64,000 nt of DNA from Mycolicibacterium cosmeticum (GCF_000613185.1 NZ_CCBB010000002.1:682001-746000); one strand, 5' to 3'; shown: positions 43,184-53,147, counted from the first letter of the stretch. Notes: generated by a model not told the origin, from the sequence alone. Numbers and translations: made by a program.

Positions 43184-45421
43184 GTGTCATCCGATACGTC
43201 CGACAGCCGTCCCCCGCACCCTGATGCCGGTACCGCCAGCAACAGCGAGAGCGAGAACCCGGCCATCCCGTCGCCGAAGCCCAAGGCGCACGGCCCGCTG
43301 ACCAACCAGGACTGGTGGCCGGAGCAGATCGATGTGTCGCGCCTGCACCCGCACGCCCCCGCCTCCAACCCGCTCGGTGATTCCTTCGACTACGCAGCCG
43401 AATTCGCCAAGCTCGACGTCGAGGCCCTCAAGGCGGACCTGCTGTCGGTGATCACCACCTCCCAGGACTGGTGGCCCGCCGACTACGGCAGCTACGCCGG
43501 CCTGTTCATCCGGATGAGCTGGCATGCCGCCGGCACGTACCGCATCTTCGACGGCCGCGGCGGCGGCGGGCAGGGCCTGCAGCGCTTCGCGCCGCTGAAC
43601 AGCTGGCCGGACAACGCCAACCTGGACAAGGCGCGCCGACTGCTCTGGCCGGTGAAGCAGAAGTACGGCAACAAGATCTCCTGGGCAGACCTGCTGGTGT
43701 TCGCCGGAAACGTCGCGCTGGAGTCGGCGGGTTTCCAGACGTTCGGGTTCGGCTTCGGCCGCGAAGACGTGTGGGAGCCCGAAGAGGTGCTGTTCGGCGA
43801 GGAGGACACCTGGCTGGGGACCGACAAGCGCTACTCCGGCGAACGGGAGCTGGCGCAGCCGTACGGTGCCACCACCATGGGCTTGATCTACGTGAATCCC
43901 GAGGGCCCGGAAGGCAATCCGGATCCGTTGAAGGCGGCCGTGGACATCAAGGAGACGTTCGGCCGGATGGCGATGAACGTCGAGGAAACCGCGGCGCTGA
44001 TCGTCGGCGGCCACACCCTGGGCAAGACGCACGGAGCCGGCGACGGCGACCTGGTCGGCCCGGAGCCCGAGGGCGCCCCCATCGAGCAGCAGGGCCTCGG
44101 GTGGAAGTGCCCCTTCGGCTCCGGCAATGGCGCCGACACCATCACCTCCGGCCTGGAGGTGGTGTGGACACCCACCCCGACCAAGTGGAGCAACTCGTTC
44201 CTGGAAATCCTGTACGGCTACGAGTGGGAGTTGGTGAAGAGCCCGGCCGGTGCGTGGCAGTTCGAGGCCAAGGACGCCGAGGCCATCATCCCGCCGCCGT
44301 TCCCCGGCGCGCCCAACCGCAAGCCCACCATGCTCGTCACCGACGTGGCGTTGCGGGTGGATCCGGAGTTCGGCGCGATCACCCGGCGCTGGCTGGACCA
44401 TCCCGAGGAACTCAACGAGGCGTTCGCCAAGGCCTGGTACAAGCTGCTGCACCGCGACCTCGGCCCGATCACGCGTTATCTCGGCCCGTGGGTCGCCGAG
44501 CCGCAGCTGTGGCAGGACCCGGTGCCGCCCATCGCGGGTGAGCTCATCGACGATGCCGACGCCGCGACGCTGAAGGCCAAGATCCTGGATTCCGGGCTTT
44601 CGGTGCCGCAACTGGTGAAGACCGCCTGGGCCTCGGCCTCCAGCTTCCGCCGCACCGACAAGCGCGGTGGCGCCAACGGGGCCCGGCTGCGCCTTGAACC
44701 GCAACGCAGCTGGGAGGCCAACGAGCCGTCCGAGCTGGAAAAGGCACTGCCGGTGCTGGAGCAGATCCAGGCCGATTTCAACGCCGGCGGAACGAAGACG
44801 GTGTCGCTGGCCGATGTCATCGTGCTGGCCGGCAACGCAGCGATCGAGAAGGCCGCCAAGGACGGCGGCGTCTCGGTGACGGTGCCGTTCACCCCGGGCC
44901 GTACCGATGCCACCCAGGAGGACACCGACGTGGAGTCGTTCGCGGTGCTGGAGCCGCGGGCCGACGGCTTCCGCAACTATGTCCGTCCCGGAGAGAAGGC
45001 TCCGCTGGAGCAACTGCTCCTGGAGCGCGCCTACCTGCTGGGCGTCACCGGGCCCGAACTCACGGTGCTGGTCGGCGGTCTGCGGGCGCTGGGCGCCAAC
45101 CACGGCGGCAGCAAGCACGGCGTGTTCACCGACCGGCCGGGCACGCTGAGCAACGACTTCTTCGTCAACCTGCTCGACATCGGCACCGAGTGGAAGCCGT
45201 CGGGAACACAGGAGAATGTCTACGAGGGCCGCGACCGCGCCACGGGTGAGCTCCGGTGGACGGCGACGGCGAACGATCTCGTGTTCGGCTCACATTCGGT
45301 GCTGCGGGCGGTCTCGGAGGTCTACGCGCAGGCCGACGGCGCGGAGCGGTTCGTCAACGACTTCGTCGCCGCGTGGGTCAAGGTGACCGACAACGACCGG
45401 TTCGACGTCAAGAAGAAGTAG
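43184..45421 (+). CDS. katG: catalase-peroxidase
   Basis: 745 residues from GTG 43184 with GGAAGG upstream. Active-site residues are seen: W113 and H114 in MSWHAAGT, Y236 ([10 protein letters not shown]) and M262 (FGRMAMN), which with the Trp form the crosslinked adduct, and proximal H277 ([10 protein letters not shown]). Ser322 (ITSGLE) corresponds to the position where Ser-to-Thr change causes isoniazid resistance in M. tuberculosis, so the enzyme is the INH-activating type. It removes peroxide; cytosolic, heme. Probably cotranscribed with furA. Confidence 0.97.
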   Translation: MSSDTSDSRPPHPDAGTASNSESENPAIPSPKPKAHGPLTNQDWWPEQIDVSRLHPHAPASNPLGDSFDYAAEFAKLDVEALKADLLSVITTSQDWWPADYGSYAGLFIRMSWHAAGTYRIFDGRGGGGQGLQRFAPLNSWPDNANLDKARRLLWPVKQKYGNKISWADLLVFAGNVALESAGFQTFGFGFGREDVWEPEEVLFGEEDTWLGTDKRYSGERELAQPYGATTMGLIYVNPEGPEGNPDPLKAAVDIKETFGRMAMNVEETAALIVGGHTLGKTHGAGDGDLVGPEPEGAPIEQQGLGWKCPFGSGNGADTITSGLEVVWTPTPTKWSNSFLEILYGYEWELVKSPAGAWQFEAKDAEAIIPPPFPGAPNRKPTMLVTDVALRVDPEFGAITRRWLDHPEELNEAFAKAWYKLLHRDLGPITRYLGPWVAEPQLWQDPVPPIAGELIDDADAATLKAKILDSGLSVPQLVKTAWASASSFRRTDKRGGANGARLRLEPQRSWEANEPSELEKALPVLEQIQADFNAGGTKTVSLADVIVLAGNAAIEKAAKDGGVSVTVPFTPGRTDATQEDTDVESFAVLEPRADGFRNYVRPGEKAPLEQLLLERAYLLGVTGPELTVLVGGLRALGANHGGSKHGVFTDRPGTLSNDFFVNLLDIGTEWKPSGTQENVYEGRDRATGELRWTATANDLVFGSHSVLRAVSEVYAQADGAERFVNDFVAAWVKVTDNDRFDVKKK

Positions 45422-45424
45422 TGC

Positions 45425-45473
45425 GATTTGTGCACGTTCTGTCACGCCTGACGTGACAGAACGTGCACAAATC
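45425..45473. repeat. perfect 22-bp palindrome at katG / ABC-ATPase convergent ends
   Basis: Left arm 45425-45446 and right arm 45452-45473 are exact reverse complements, loop CCTGA. The core is TTTGTGCACGTTCTGTCAC. It fills the entire gap between the katG stop and the stop of the ATPase gene. A nearly identical palindrome is at 57394-57446. Likely a bidirectional terminator. Confidence 0.85.
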
Positions 45474-46536
45474 ACTGGGATAGGCGGGTCCCGGTCGCGG
45501 CGTCGAACAGGTGGGCGCGGCCGGGCCGCACCTCGACCCGGACCGGGTCGCCCGACGCAGGCACCGACGGCCACGCCGCCACCGTCGAGGCCTCCACCAC
45601 CGCCGTCAGCCGGTGCGCTCCGGCCTTGACGATCAGCACATAGCGCGGGCCGAGCAGCTCCACCAGGTCGACGCGGGCGTCGCCGTCCGGATCGGGTGTC
45701 ACCACCAGATCCTCGGGCCGCACCCCGAACGTCACCGGCCCGTCGGTGCCCGGCGGAACCGGCCAGCGCAGGCCGGCGGCGTCGAATACGCCCTCGCGCG
45801 CCGTCCCGTCGACGAGATTGGTACTGGGCGAGCCGATGAAGCCGGCCACGAACGTGTCCGCCGGGCTGCGGTAGAGCTGCTCGGGTGTCCCCAGCTGCGC
45901 GATCCGGCCGGCGTTGAACACCACCAACTGGTCGGCGATGGTCATCGCCTCCTCCTGGTCATGGGTGACGTACAGCGCGGTGATGCCGAGTTCCTGTTGC
46001 AGACGCCGGATTTCGGAGCGCAGCTCGACGCGGAGTTTGGCGTCCAGGTTGCTCAGCGGCTCGTCGAACAGGAACACCGACGGCGTCCGCACGAGCGCCC
46101 TGGCGATGGCCACCCGCTGCTGCTGGCCCCCGGAGAGCTGCCGGGGTTTACGGGCCAGCAGTCCCTCGATGCCGACGCGGGCGGCCGCGGCGCGGGCCCG
46201 CTCGGCCGCTTCGTCCTTGCCCACTCCCGCATTGCGCAGGGGGAAGGCGATATTGCCGGCCACGCTCAGATGCGGGTACAGCGCGTAGTTCTGGAACACC
46301 ATCGCCACATCGCGATCCCGGGGTGCGGCCGCGGTGACATCGCGGCCGTCGATGCGCACGGTCCCGGCGTCGGCCGCCTCCAGCCCCGCGGTGATCCGCA
46401 GCGTGGTGGACTTACCGCATCCGGACGGGCCCACCAGCACGGTCAGCGATCCGTCGGGCAGGGTGAGATCCAGCCCGTCGACGACGGGTGTGCCGCCGTA
46501 GGACTTGGTGATGCCCGCAAGTTCGACGGTCGTCAT
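45472..46536 (-). CDS. sugar ABC transporter ATP-binding protein (MalK/UgpC type)
   Basis: 354 residues. Walker A GPSGCGKST (about 36-44), signature LSGGQQQRVAIARAL, Walker B VFLFDEPLSNLDAKLR, switch His in YVTHDQEEAM, and a C-terminal TOBE domain (VTFGVRPEDLVV, VELLGPRY). This is the CUT1 type, which dimerises and can also bind regulators. The ATG overlaps the permease stop (ATGA). Last gene of a four-gene importer; no sugar enzyme adjacent to define the substrate. Confidence 0.93.
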   Translation of the reverse strand: MTTVELAGITKSYGGTPVVDGLDLTLPDGSLTVLVGPSGCGKSTTLRITAGLEAADAGTVRIDGRDVTAAAPRDRDVAMVFQNYALYPHLSVAGNIAFPLRNAGVGKDEAAERARAAAARVGIEGLLARKPRQLSGGQQQRVAIARALVRTPSVFLFDEPLSNLDAKLRVELRSEIRRLQQELGITALYVTHDQEEAMTIADQLVVFNAGRIAQLGTPEQLYRSPADTFVAGFIGSPSTNLVDGTAREGVFDAAGLRWPVPPGTDGPVTFGVRPEDLVVTPDPDGDARVDLVELLGPRYVLIVKAGAHRLTAVVEASTVAAWPSVPASGDPVRVEVRPGRAHLFDAATGTRLSQ

Positions 46537-47333
46537 TTGGTGGCCCCGGCCGTCAGGCCGCCGACCAGGAACCGTTGTGCGGCCAGCGCCAGTACGTACA
46601 CCGGCAGGATCCCCAGCAGGCCGGCCGCGGCCTGCTGGCCGAACTGGACGTTGCGGTCCCCTTGGAACAGTGACAAACCGACGGTCAACGTCTGGCTCTC
46701 CTTCGTGACGGCGAGGTACACCGCGAACAGAAAATCGTTGTAGCTCAGGAAGAAAACGACCAACAGCGCGGCGACGATGCCCGGCCACAGCAGGGGCAGC
46801 ACCGCCCTGCGGAAGGCACCGGCCACGGTGAGCCCGTCGATCACGGCGGCCTCGTCGATCTCGACCGGGATGCGGCGCACGAAACCGTCCAGCAGCCACG
46901 CCGCGACGGGGACGTTGGCCACCCCGTTGACGAGCACCAGGCCGAGCACGTGGTTGGTCAGCCCGAAGTCGCGCAGCAGGAAGAACAACGGGATGATCGC
47001 GACGACCGGCGGGGCACAGTAACTGGCCAACAGGGCCGTCAGCAGCCGCTCGCCGCCGAACCGGCGGGCGGTGAAATACGCTGCCGGAGTGGCGATCAGC
47101 ACCGCGAGGACCGCCGCACCGAGCGCCGAGACCCAGGAATTCTGCAGCATGGTGCCCAGCGCGATGGTGTCGAACACCGAGACGAAGTTCGCCGGCGTCC
47201 ATTCGGTCGGCAGCAGACTCGAGTTGAGCACATCGCCCGGTGGGCGCAGCGACAGCGAGACCAGATACCCGATCGGCAGCAGGGCGACGAGGATGGCCAC
47301 GGCCAGGGCGGCCCATACGAGTCGGCGGCTCAT
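46533..47333 (-). CDS. carbohydrate ABC transporter permease (MalG/UgpE type)
   Basis: 266 residues with six membrane segments. The EAA loop is IDEAAVIDGLTVAGAFRRAVLPLLWPG, which contacts the ATPase. Coupled to the neighbours by 4-base overlaps on both sides. Forms a heterodimer channel with the other permease. Confidence 0.92.
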   Translation of the reverse strand: MSRRLVWAALAVAILVALLPIGYLVSLSLRPPGDVLNSSLLPTEWTPANFVSVFDTIALGTMLQNSWVSALGAAVLAVLIATPAAYFTARRFGGERLLTALLASYCAPPVVAIIPLFFLLRDFGLTNHVLGLVLVNGVANVPVAAWLLDGFVRRIPVEIDEAAVIDGLTVAGAFRRAVLPLLWPGIVAALLVVFFLSYNDFLFAVYLAVTKESQTLTVGLSLFQGDRNVQFGQQAAAGLLGILPVYVLALAAQRFLVGGLTAGATK

Positions 47334-48202
47334 GACGCCTCGGCCCGCACGGCGCGGGCCCGCGCCGTGGTGAGCACGGTGGCCACCGCGCCCACCACGG
47401 CGGCGAACACCAGTGTCTGGGCGGCGGCGGTACCCATGTCGAAGCTGCCCCGCAGCCCGGTCTGGTAGATCACGTAGGGCGCCAGAGTGGTTGCGAAACC
47501 CGGCCCGCCCGAGGTGATCACCACGATGAGGTCGAAGACCTTGTAACCGATCACCAATTCCAGCACCAGGACCGCCAACGCGGTCGGCGCGATCGCCGGC
47601 CAGGTGACGGTGGTGAAGGTGCGCCACGGCCCGGCACCGTCGATCCGCGCGGACTCCAGCAGCTCCTGTCGCACCACCCCGAGCGCGGCGAACAGGATGA
47701 GGACGGCGAACGGGGTCCACTGCCAGACGTGGATGACCAGCAGCACCACGAACGCGCCGGTACCCGACCCGAGCGGGTTGAACCCGGCCAGTCCGACCGC
47801 GCCGAACAGGCCGGCCAGGCCGCCACCGACCGGGGCCAGCAGCAGTTTCCAGGCGACACCGATCAGCACCGGTGCGGTGACCAGCGGCAGCAACAGCAAG
47901 GCGCCCACCGCCCCGAATCGGGTGCCGCGAGCCCTCAACAGCACTGCCAAGGCCAGCCCCAGGCCGGTGGTCAGCACGGTGGCGACGACGGCGAACAGCG
48001 TCGACCGCCACAGCGACGGGGTGAATGCCGGTGCAGCGAAAGCGGTCTGGAAGTTGTGCGCCCCGTCGAACGCGCGCAACGGATGAGCCAGCGACGAATC
48101 GGTCAGCGCCAGCGCGACGAGGTACGCGGTCGGATAGACCAGGAACAACACCAGTCCGGCGATGGCGGGCAGGGCCAGCCAGAGCGGGACGCGACGGGTC
48201 AT
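47330..48202 (-). CDS. carbohydrate ABC transporter permease (MalF/UgpA type)
   Basis: 290 residues with about six membrane segments. The EAA motif is LLESARIDGAGPWRTFTTVTWPAIAP. ATG 48202 overlaps the stop of the binding-protein gene. Membrane channel half, with the MalG-type permease. Confidence 0.92.
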   Translation of the reverse strand: MTRRVPLWLALPAIAGLVLFLVYPTAYLVALALTDSSLAHPLRAFDGAHNFQTAFAAPAFTPSLWRSTLFAVVATVLTTGLGLALAVLLRARGTRFGAVGALLLLPLVTAPVLIGVAWKLLLAPVGGGLAGLFGAVGLAGFNPLGSGTGAFVVLLVIHVWQWTPFAVLILFAALGVVRQELLESARIDGAGPWRTFTTVTWPAIAPTALAVLVLELVIGYKVFDLIVVITSGGPGFATTLAPYVIYQTGLRGSFDMGTAAAQTLVFAAVVGAVATVLTTARARAVRAEAS

Positions 48203-49548
48203 GTCGCGGTGTTCTCCCAGCTCTTCTGCGCGTTCTCCAGGGATTGTTCGACCGTCTGGGTGCCCGCGATCGCCAGAGCCAGCTGATCGACCAAGTCCTG
48301 CAACAGTTTCGGAGCGCCCTTCTCCTTGGGCCACACCAGCGGATCGCCGTTCAGTCCTTCCCGGATGGGGGCGATGGCCTTGGTGACCACCTTGGCGTAG
48401 CCGTCGGAGTTGAGCACGTCACCGCGGACCGGATCGATACCGGCACCCGCGGTGGAGGACACCTTGAGATTCTGCGGCGTGGCGGTGGCCCAGTTGAGGA
48501 AGGCGGCCGCGGCATCCTGGTGTTTGGACGCGGTCGAAATGCCCAGGCCGAAACCGGCATCCAGCGCGGTGCGCGGGGTGGTGTTGGTGCCACCGACGGG
48601 CAGCGACACCGCACCCCAGCGGCCGGCGATCTTGGACGCCGACGGGTCCTCGGCGCGCAGCGCCATGTCGGTCCAGGTGTCCAGCAGCGCGCCCTGCCCG
48701 GTGAGGAACGCGGTGTTGGCCTGGTCGAAGCCGACCTGCAGCGGGGTGGGCAGGGCCACCGGCGCGACGTCGACGAGGTGCCGCAGCGCCGCGATGGACG
48801 CATCCGACGTCAGCGCGGGTTTCCCGGCGCTGTCGACCAATTCGCCGCCGTAACCGGTGAGCCGGTTGATGTAGGAGCAGCCGAGGATCATCGGGACCTG
48901 TTGGCCGGACACGATGGCACCGTAGGCCGCGCCGCGCGAGTCCCTGGTGATCTTGGCCGCGATGGTGTCGTATTCGTCCCAGGTCTTGGGCGGTTCCACC
49001 TTGTACCGCTCGAGCAGTTCGGCGTTGTAGAACAGGATGTGTACGTCGCCGTCGTAGGGCAGGCCGTAGCGTTTGCCGCCCAGCAACGTGTAGGGGTCGT
49101 AGATGGATTTCAGGTAGCCGTCCACCCCGATGGCCGCCTTGTTGGTGTCGATCCAGTCGGTCAGGTCCACCAGCGCACCGGCGTCCACCAGATCCCCGAG
49201 GCCGAAATAGAAGTAATCGAACACATCGAATTCTCCTGTGCCGCTTTGCACATCGAGAATCTGCTTGCTGGTCAACTGGTCGTACGGCGCCGCCGTCACC
49301 TCGAGGGTGCCGCCGGTTTCGCGCTGCCACGCCGGGGCCAGCACGTCACGGAAGGACGTCACGTGGGGCTGATTGACCAGCAGCTTCAACGTCACGCCGG
49401 CGAACTTGCCGGACACCGGAGCGTTCGAGGCCAGCGCATTGCCGCCGCCCGAGGATCCACAGGCGGCCAGCGCCGGACCCAGCACCGCCGCTCCCCCGGC
49501 AAGCCCCAACAGTTGCAGCGCACGACGGCGCGAGAAAGCGGAAGACAT
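48199..49548 (-). CDS. Tat-exported sugar-binding lipoprotein (ABC transporter)
   Basis: 449 residues from ATG 49548. The N terminus has SRRRALQLLGLAGG, a twin-arginine signal, with a LAAC lipobox, so it is likely exported folded and lipid-anchored. The rest is an extracellular solute-binding family 1 fold (LLVNQPHVTSFRDVLAPAWQRETGG; KRYGLPYDGDVHILFYN). It captures a sugar or related solute for the CUT1 importer downstream. The divergent MBL gene has its own promoter in the 100-base gap. Confidence 0.92.
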   Translation of the reverse strand: MSSAFSRRRALQLLGLAGGAAVLGPALAACGSSGGGNALASNAPVSGKFAGVTLKLLVNQPHVTSFRDVLAPAWQRETGGTLEVTAAPYDQLTSKQILDVQSGTGEFDVFDYFYFGLGDLVDAGALVDLTDWIDTNKAAIGVDGYLKSIYDPYTLLGGKRYGLPYDGDVHILFYNAELLERYKVEPPKTWDEYDTIAAKITRDSRGAAYGAIVSGQQVPMILGCSYINRLTGYGGELVDSAGKPALTSDASIAALRHLVDVAPVALPTPLQVGFDQANTAFLTGQGALLDTWTDMALRAEDPSASKIAGRWGAVSLPVGGTNTTPRTALDAGFGLGISTASKHQDAAAAFLNWATATPQNLKVSSTAGAGIDPVRGDVLNSDGYAKVVTKAIAPIREGLNGDPLVWPKEKGAPKLLQDLVDQLALAIAGTQTVEQSLENAQKSWENTAT

Positions 49549-49609
49549 CACGTGTGGTAACGGTATGTCGACGCCCGGTGTGGGCACGAGGGAAAAACTC
49601 ACCGCGATC

Positions 49610-49640
49610 TTGAATGACCGGCCAGGGTGCCGACTAGGCT
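49610..49640 (+). promoter_or_regulatory. candidate promoter of the MBL gene
   Basis: TTGAAT (49610-49615) and TAGGCT (49635-49640) are 19 bases apart; the -10 is 8 bases from the ATG at 49649, which would give a near-leaderless mRNA, common in mycobacteria. Confidence 0.35.
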
Positions 49641-49648
49641 GAGTTCCC

Positions 49649-50473
49649 ATGCCGGACACCATCGACGCGCGGCGGCGCGATCTCGGTTTTGCCGTACTCG
49701 GCGGTCCCACCACGGTGATCGACATCGCCGGACTGCGGTTGGTGATCGACCCGACCTTCGATCCCGCCGGCGAGCACGGCTACCTCACCAAGACGGCCGG
49801 GCCGGCCGTCCCTGCCGAGCAGTTGGGTGCGGTGGACGTGGTGCTGGTCAGCCACGACGAACATCCCGACAACCTGGACACCGCGGGCCGTGAGTTCGCC
49901 CGGCGGGCTCCGGTGCTGCTGACCCACCCGCGGGCCGCCGAGCGACTCGGACCGCCGGCGCGCGGGCTGGAGCCGTGGCAGAGCATCGACCTGCCCGGCG
50001 GGCACGGGCACGCGGTCATCGTGCAGGCGGTACCCGCGGTGCACGGACCCGCGGACGGTGTCCGCAACCAGACCGGTCATATCAATTGCGAGGTAACGGG
50101 TTTCGTGGTGTCGGGGGCCGGCATCCCGACGGTGTACCTCAGCGGGGACAACGCCTCACTGGACGCCGTGCGGGCGGTCAGGGACCGAGTCGGCGAGGTC
50201 GACATCGCGGTGCTGTTCGCCGGGGCGGCCCGGGTCGCGACCAAGGAGCGCAACCGGCCGCTGACCCTGACGGGGCAGCGGGCCGCGGCGGCCGCCGAAG
50301 TACTGGGCGCCAAGGTGGTGGTGCCGGCGCACCTGGACAGCTGGGCGCATTTCAGCGAGGGGCTCGACGAATTCGTGACCGCCTTCGACGATGCGGGACT
50401 GGGCCGGCTGATCGCCACCGCCCCGCACGGCCATTGGATCGTGCCGCACCTCGCCGATTCAGCGACCGTGTGA
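49649..50473 (+). CDS. MBL-fold hydrolase-like protein (UlaG-type)
   Basis: 274 residues. A metallo-beta-lactamase-like fold: VIDPTFDPAGEHGY, SHDEHPDNLD in the place of the H-x-H-x-D-H zinc motif (one histidine apparently replaced: S-H-D-E-H-x-D-N), ending with GVVPAHLDSW and HGHWI. Changes in the metal site make activity uncertain; relatives include UlaG-like lactonases. Its last 15 bases overlap the end of the convergent esterase gene. Confidence 0.8.
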   Translation: MPDTIDARRRDLGFAVLGGPTTVIDIAGLRLVIDPTFDPAGEHGYLTKTAGPAVPAEQLGAVDVVLVSHDEHPDNLDTAGREFARRAPVLLTHPRAAERLGPPARGLEPWQSIDLPGGHGHAVIVQAVPAVHGPADGVRNQTGHINCEVTGFVVSGAGIPTVYLSGDNASLDAVRAVRDRVGEVDIAVLFAGAARVATKERNRPLTLTGQRAAAAAEVLGAKVVVPAHLDSWAHFSEGLDEFVTAFDDAGLGRLIATAPHGHWIVPHLADSATV

Positions 50474-51379
50474 GTCGAAGAACCGCCACGACGCCTCCGA
50501 GGCGTCGAAGCCGCGGCTCGCCAATCCCACCGCCTGCGCGGGCAGCACCTCGGGGGCACCGGGCCAGGTGTGCCCGCCACCGTCGACGCGCATGAACACC
50601 ACCTCACCACCGGGGGCGCACTGCGGATAGTCGATCCGATCGGTGTGTGTCCCGTCGCCGCTCGGCGCCAGTGGCTGCTGAGCGGGCGCATCGGCACATC
50701 CGTTGAGTTGGCGCCAGCGTTGCACCAGCGCGGGGGCCGACACGATGTCGCTGACCCCACCGCGGCCCGTCATCGGACCGCCGTCGAACGGGACGATCGG
50801 GTCGGCCGTGCCGTAAGTGGCCAGCACCGCGACCGGACGCGACGGGGCGCAGCCCACGTTCGAGCCGAGAGTGCCCGCGACCGGAGCGATGGCCGCGAAC
50901 AGGTCGGCGCGGTCACAAGCCAGCCGATTGGCCATGAACGCGCCGGCCGACAGACCGGTCACGTAGACGCGCCCGGGGCTGATTCCGTAGTCGGACACCA
51001 ACTTCGAGGCCAGCGCCGTGAGAAATCCGACATCGTCGACGCCCTGGCGGTCGGGGATGGAGGCACCGCGGCCGTCGGCCCAACTCATGTCGATACCGTC
51101 CGGATACACCACCGCGAAGCCGTGCGCGTCGGCGACGGCGTTGTAGTGCGTGAGTGCGGCCTGGTCGCGGCCGGTCGCCCCGGCCGCATGCAGGTTGATC
51201 ACCAGCGCCGAGGGCCGGGACCCGGCGGGGACATGCAACTCGTAGGTCCGCACCAGACCGCCGAAATCGAGTGCCGCCGCGCGGGCCTGCGGCGCTCCGG
51301 CCAGCACCGCGCCGGTGGCGCCGGCGAGGCAGGTGACCGCGGCTAGCACCGCGCCGGCGTTCTTCAGAAGCTCACGCAT
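50459..51379 (-). CDS. secreted PHB-depolymerase-like esterase
   Basis: 306 residues. A signal peptide (about 1-35, AGAPQARAAAL) precedes an alpha/beta hydrolase with GLSAGAFMANRLACD nucleophile elbow and VDGGGHTWPG with the histidine, matching the LpqC/PHB depolymerase family. The acid is probably in TADPIVPFDGG. It may degrade extracellular polyesters or lipids; exported. Convergent with the MBL gene. Confidence 0.86.
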   Translation of the reverse strand: MRELLKNAGAVLAAVTCLAGATGAVLAGAPQARAAALDFGGLVRTYELHVPAGSRPSALVINLHAAGATGRDQAALTHYNAVADAHGFAVVYPDGIDMSWADGRGASIPDRQGVDDVGFLTALASKLVSDYGISPGRVYVTGLSAGAFMANRLACDRADLFAAIAPVAGTLGSNVGCAPSRPVAVLATYGTADPIVPFDGGPMTGRGGVSDIVSAPALVQRWRQLNGCADAPAQQPLAPSGDGTHTDRIDYPQCAPGGEVVFMRVDGGGHTWPGAPEVLPAQAVGLASRGFDASEASWRFFDSHGR

Positions 51380-51806
51380 CCGCGCACCGTAGAGCGGTCA
51401 GCCGAACACCAACCGAACGGCAGATGACCGGATGTGGCCACAGCGCACGCACAATACCGTCCGATCCGGCACTCAGAATTCGCAACACATAACATGTCTA
51501 TCAGAATTCATAGGTTCGCGGTTGCAATTTGCCGGGTAATGAACGGCTATTTATCGCCGGCGTCAGATCACGGTGTTCACGTGCCGATTCTCCCCCGATC
51601 CGGGTTGCTCCGGGACGGGCGGCGAATGACATCCGATTTGCGAGACAACCGCCGCCGGCAAGCGCACCCCGCACCGCGGATGCGGCGCGCCACACCGCTG
51701 TGCGCGGACCGCAGAAATGGTCGTATGATGCCTGGTACCAAGCGCTTTCAGTGCGTCACCGGCAGCGGGTCCGGCGTCGTCTGACCGGCATGAGAGAGGT
51801 TGGCAG
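51380..51806. other. 427-base intergenic stretch with an AT-richer patch
   Basis: No convincing gene. The part at about 51470-51560 is notably AT-richer than the rest of the window and contains a 9-base direct repeat TCAGAATTC (51473-51481, 51501-51509). A possible SigA-type -10 box, TATGAT, lies at 51724-51729, about 80 bases before the dioxygenase start. No conserved RNA could be identified by eye. Confidence 0.5.
51724..51729 (+). promoter_or_regulatory. candidate -10 box of the dioxygenase-like gene
   Basis: TATGAT is a near-consensus mycobacterial SigA -10 element, with no clear -35. A transcript from here would have a leader of about 70 bases before the TTG start at 51807. Confidence 0.35.
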
Positions 51807-52781
51807 TTGAGTCGGTCACGACGCCTTGACGATGATTCGCGCGCCGAATTCGCCGCCGGGTTACGCCTTCGAATTTCCGATTTCGGCATGCGCCTGTCGA
51901 ATTCCGCGGCTTTCAGAAACCGGTCAACACGCAATTACGAAACGCGCCGGGCACGCCACAGTTCGGTGCTGCCGACGCTGAAAGACGGCGACGAAGCCGT
52001 CGCGCAAGAGCTGCGGTTGCGTGATATCGCCACACGTCCGGTGCACCTCGATGCCCGTGCCGCGGCCGCCGCGGGGCAGGCGGTCGACTGGCTGCGCCGG
52101 CACCACCCCACCGACACCGTCGGGTACCTGCCGCTGCACCTGCTGGAGGACGACCCGGCCCTGTTCCTGTGGGGACTGGCCGAGGACAATCTCGACATCG
52201 CCGAGAGCCATATCGGGCTACCGGTGCGCTATCTCGGGCTGGAGGTACGTGCCGAACGGGCCGTCCCCACCGGCTCCCGGCATCCGGTCCGGCACTGGCA
52301 CTTCGATGTCGAGGACCGGCGGATGTTGAAGATCATCGTCTACCTGACCGATGTCGACGCCGACACCGGACCGTTCGAGTTTCTCAGCCAGCCGGCCAGC
52401 GACCTGGCCCGCCAGACCCTGCGGGTGCGTCCCGGCCTCACGTTCCTGCCCGACGCGGCGGTGTCCGCGACGGTCCCGGCGTCGGATTGGCACAGCGTGA
52501 CCGGACCCGCCGGCACCGCGGTCTACGCGGACACCGCCCGCTTGCTGCACCGGATCAAGGCACCCACCGGCGGCGACCGGTACTCGGCGACGTTCGTGTA
52601 CACCAGCGACCGGCCGCGGCACACGCTGTCCCGGTTCATGCCGCCCCGGCATATCGTGCGGTCGGTGCTACCCCACCTGACGGCACGGCAGGTTCGTGCA
52701 CTGAACCCGGCGGCAACGGTCGGCACAGCGCCGGATCGAAAGACGTTGCGGGAGGCCCTGATCGACCGATCATCGAGCTGA
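51807..52781 (+). CDS. phytanoyl-CoA dioxygenase-like Fe(II)/2OG oxygenase
   Basis: 324 residues from TTG 51807, after GAGAGG. A possible double-stranded beta-helix carries H165-x-D167 (RHWHFDVED), a distal H248 (RLLHRIKAP) and R258 (GGDRYS) to bind 2-oxoglutarate, the classic facial triad. The match to PhyH-type oxygenases is by motif only. The first 55 codons and upstream DNA are AT-richer than neighbours, hinting at transfer. No partner gene defines a substrate; such enzymes hydroxylate lipids, amino acids or natural products. Overlaps the NYN gene end by 12 bases. Confidence 0.6.
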   Translation: MSRSRRLDDDSRAEFAAGLRLRISDFGMRLSNSAAFRNRSTRNYETRRARHSSVLPTLKDGDEAVAQELRLRDIATRPVHLDARAAAAAGQAVDWLRRHHPTDTVGYLPLHLLEDDPALFLWGLAEDNLDIAESHIGLPVRYLGLEVRAERAVPTGSRHPVRHWHFDVEDRRMLKIIVYLTDVDADTGPFEFLSQPASDLARQTLRVRPGLTFLPDAAVSATVPASDWHSVTGPAGTAVYADTARLLHRIKAPTGGDRYSATFVYTSDRPRHTLSRFMPPRHIVRSVLPHLTARQVRALNPAATVGTAPDRKTLREALIDRSSS

Positions 52782-53147
52782 CGCCTCCAGCAGGGCGCGA
52801 AAGCCGGACGCCGGGTACACCTGGGCGCCGGCGGCGCGGGCCCGCCCGGCCAGGGTGGCATCGGAGGTCACGACGGTGATCGCACCGGAGCCGGGGTCGT
52901 CCCGGAGCAACCGGACGATCTCGTCGTCGGCGGAGTCGGCGCCCGCGGCCGGGGCATACGCGATGCGGATCGACGCGGACCCGATGGGCGGTGTGGGCGG
53001 CCGTTCGAAGACCACCGTCACCTGATCGCCGTCGGCGGCCCAGGCCTCCAGCCGCGTCACCAGTGCGACCATGGCACCGTGCCGGTCCCGCCACCAGCCG
53101 TCGGGCCGCGATCCGATCACGTTCATCGCATCGACGATCCAGCGCAT
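52770..53147 (-). CDS. NYN-domain (YacP-like) putative ribonuclease
   Basis: 125 residues. MRWIVDAMNVIG (the N-terminal Asp/Asn), GADSADDEIVRLL (paired acids) and VVTSDATLAGRARAAGA (third Asp) form the acidic site of PIN-like NYN nucleases. In Bacillus, YacP (Rae1) cuts ribosome-bound mRNA. Cytosolic. It starts 25 bases from the divergent AraC gene. Confidence 0.85.
   Translation of the reverse strand: MRWIVDAMNVIGSRPDGWWRDRHGAMVALVTRLEAWAADGDQVTVVFERPPTPPIGSASIRIAYAPAAGADSADDEIVRLLRDDPGSGAITVVTSDATLAGRARAAGAQVYPASGFRALLEASAR

Noticed and set aside
43187..45118. Open frame of 643 codons antisense to katG
   Set aside because: It mirrors katG codon structure in GC-rich DNA, has no ribosome site and no recognisable domain; katG on the plus strand has all catalytic residues.
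48025..49560. 511-codon plus-strand frame across the ABC transporter genes
   Set aside because: Antisense to a clearly coding binding-protein gene and permease; composition is that of a shadow frame (Arg/Gly/Asp-rich).
51434..51784. 116-codon plus-strand frame in the 51.4-51.8 kb intergenic stretch
   Set aside because: Low coding quality, no ribosome site, no family; more likely regulatory DNA before the dioxygenase-like gene.
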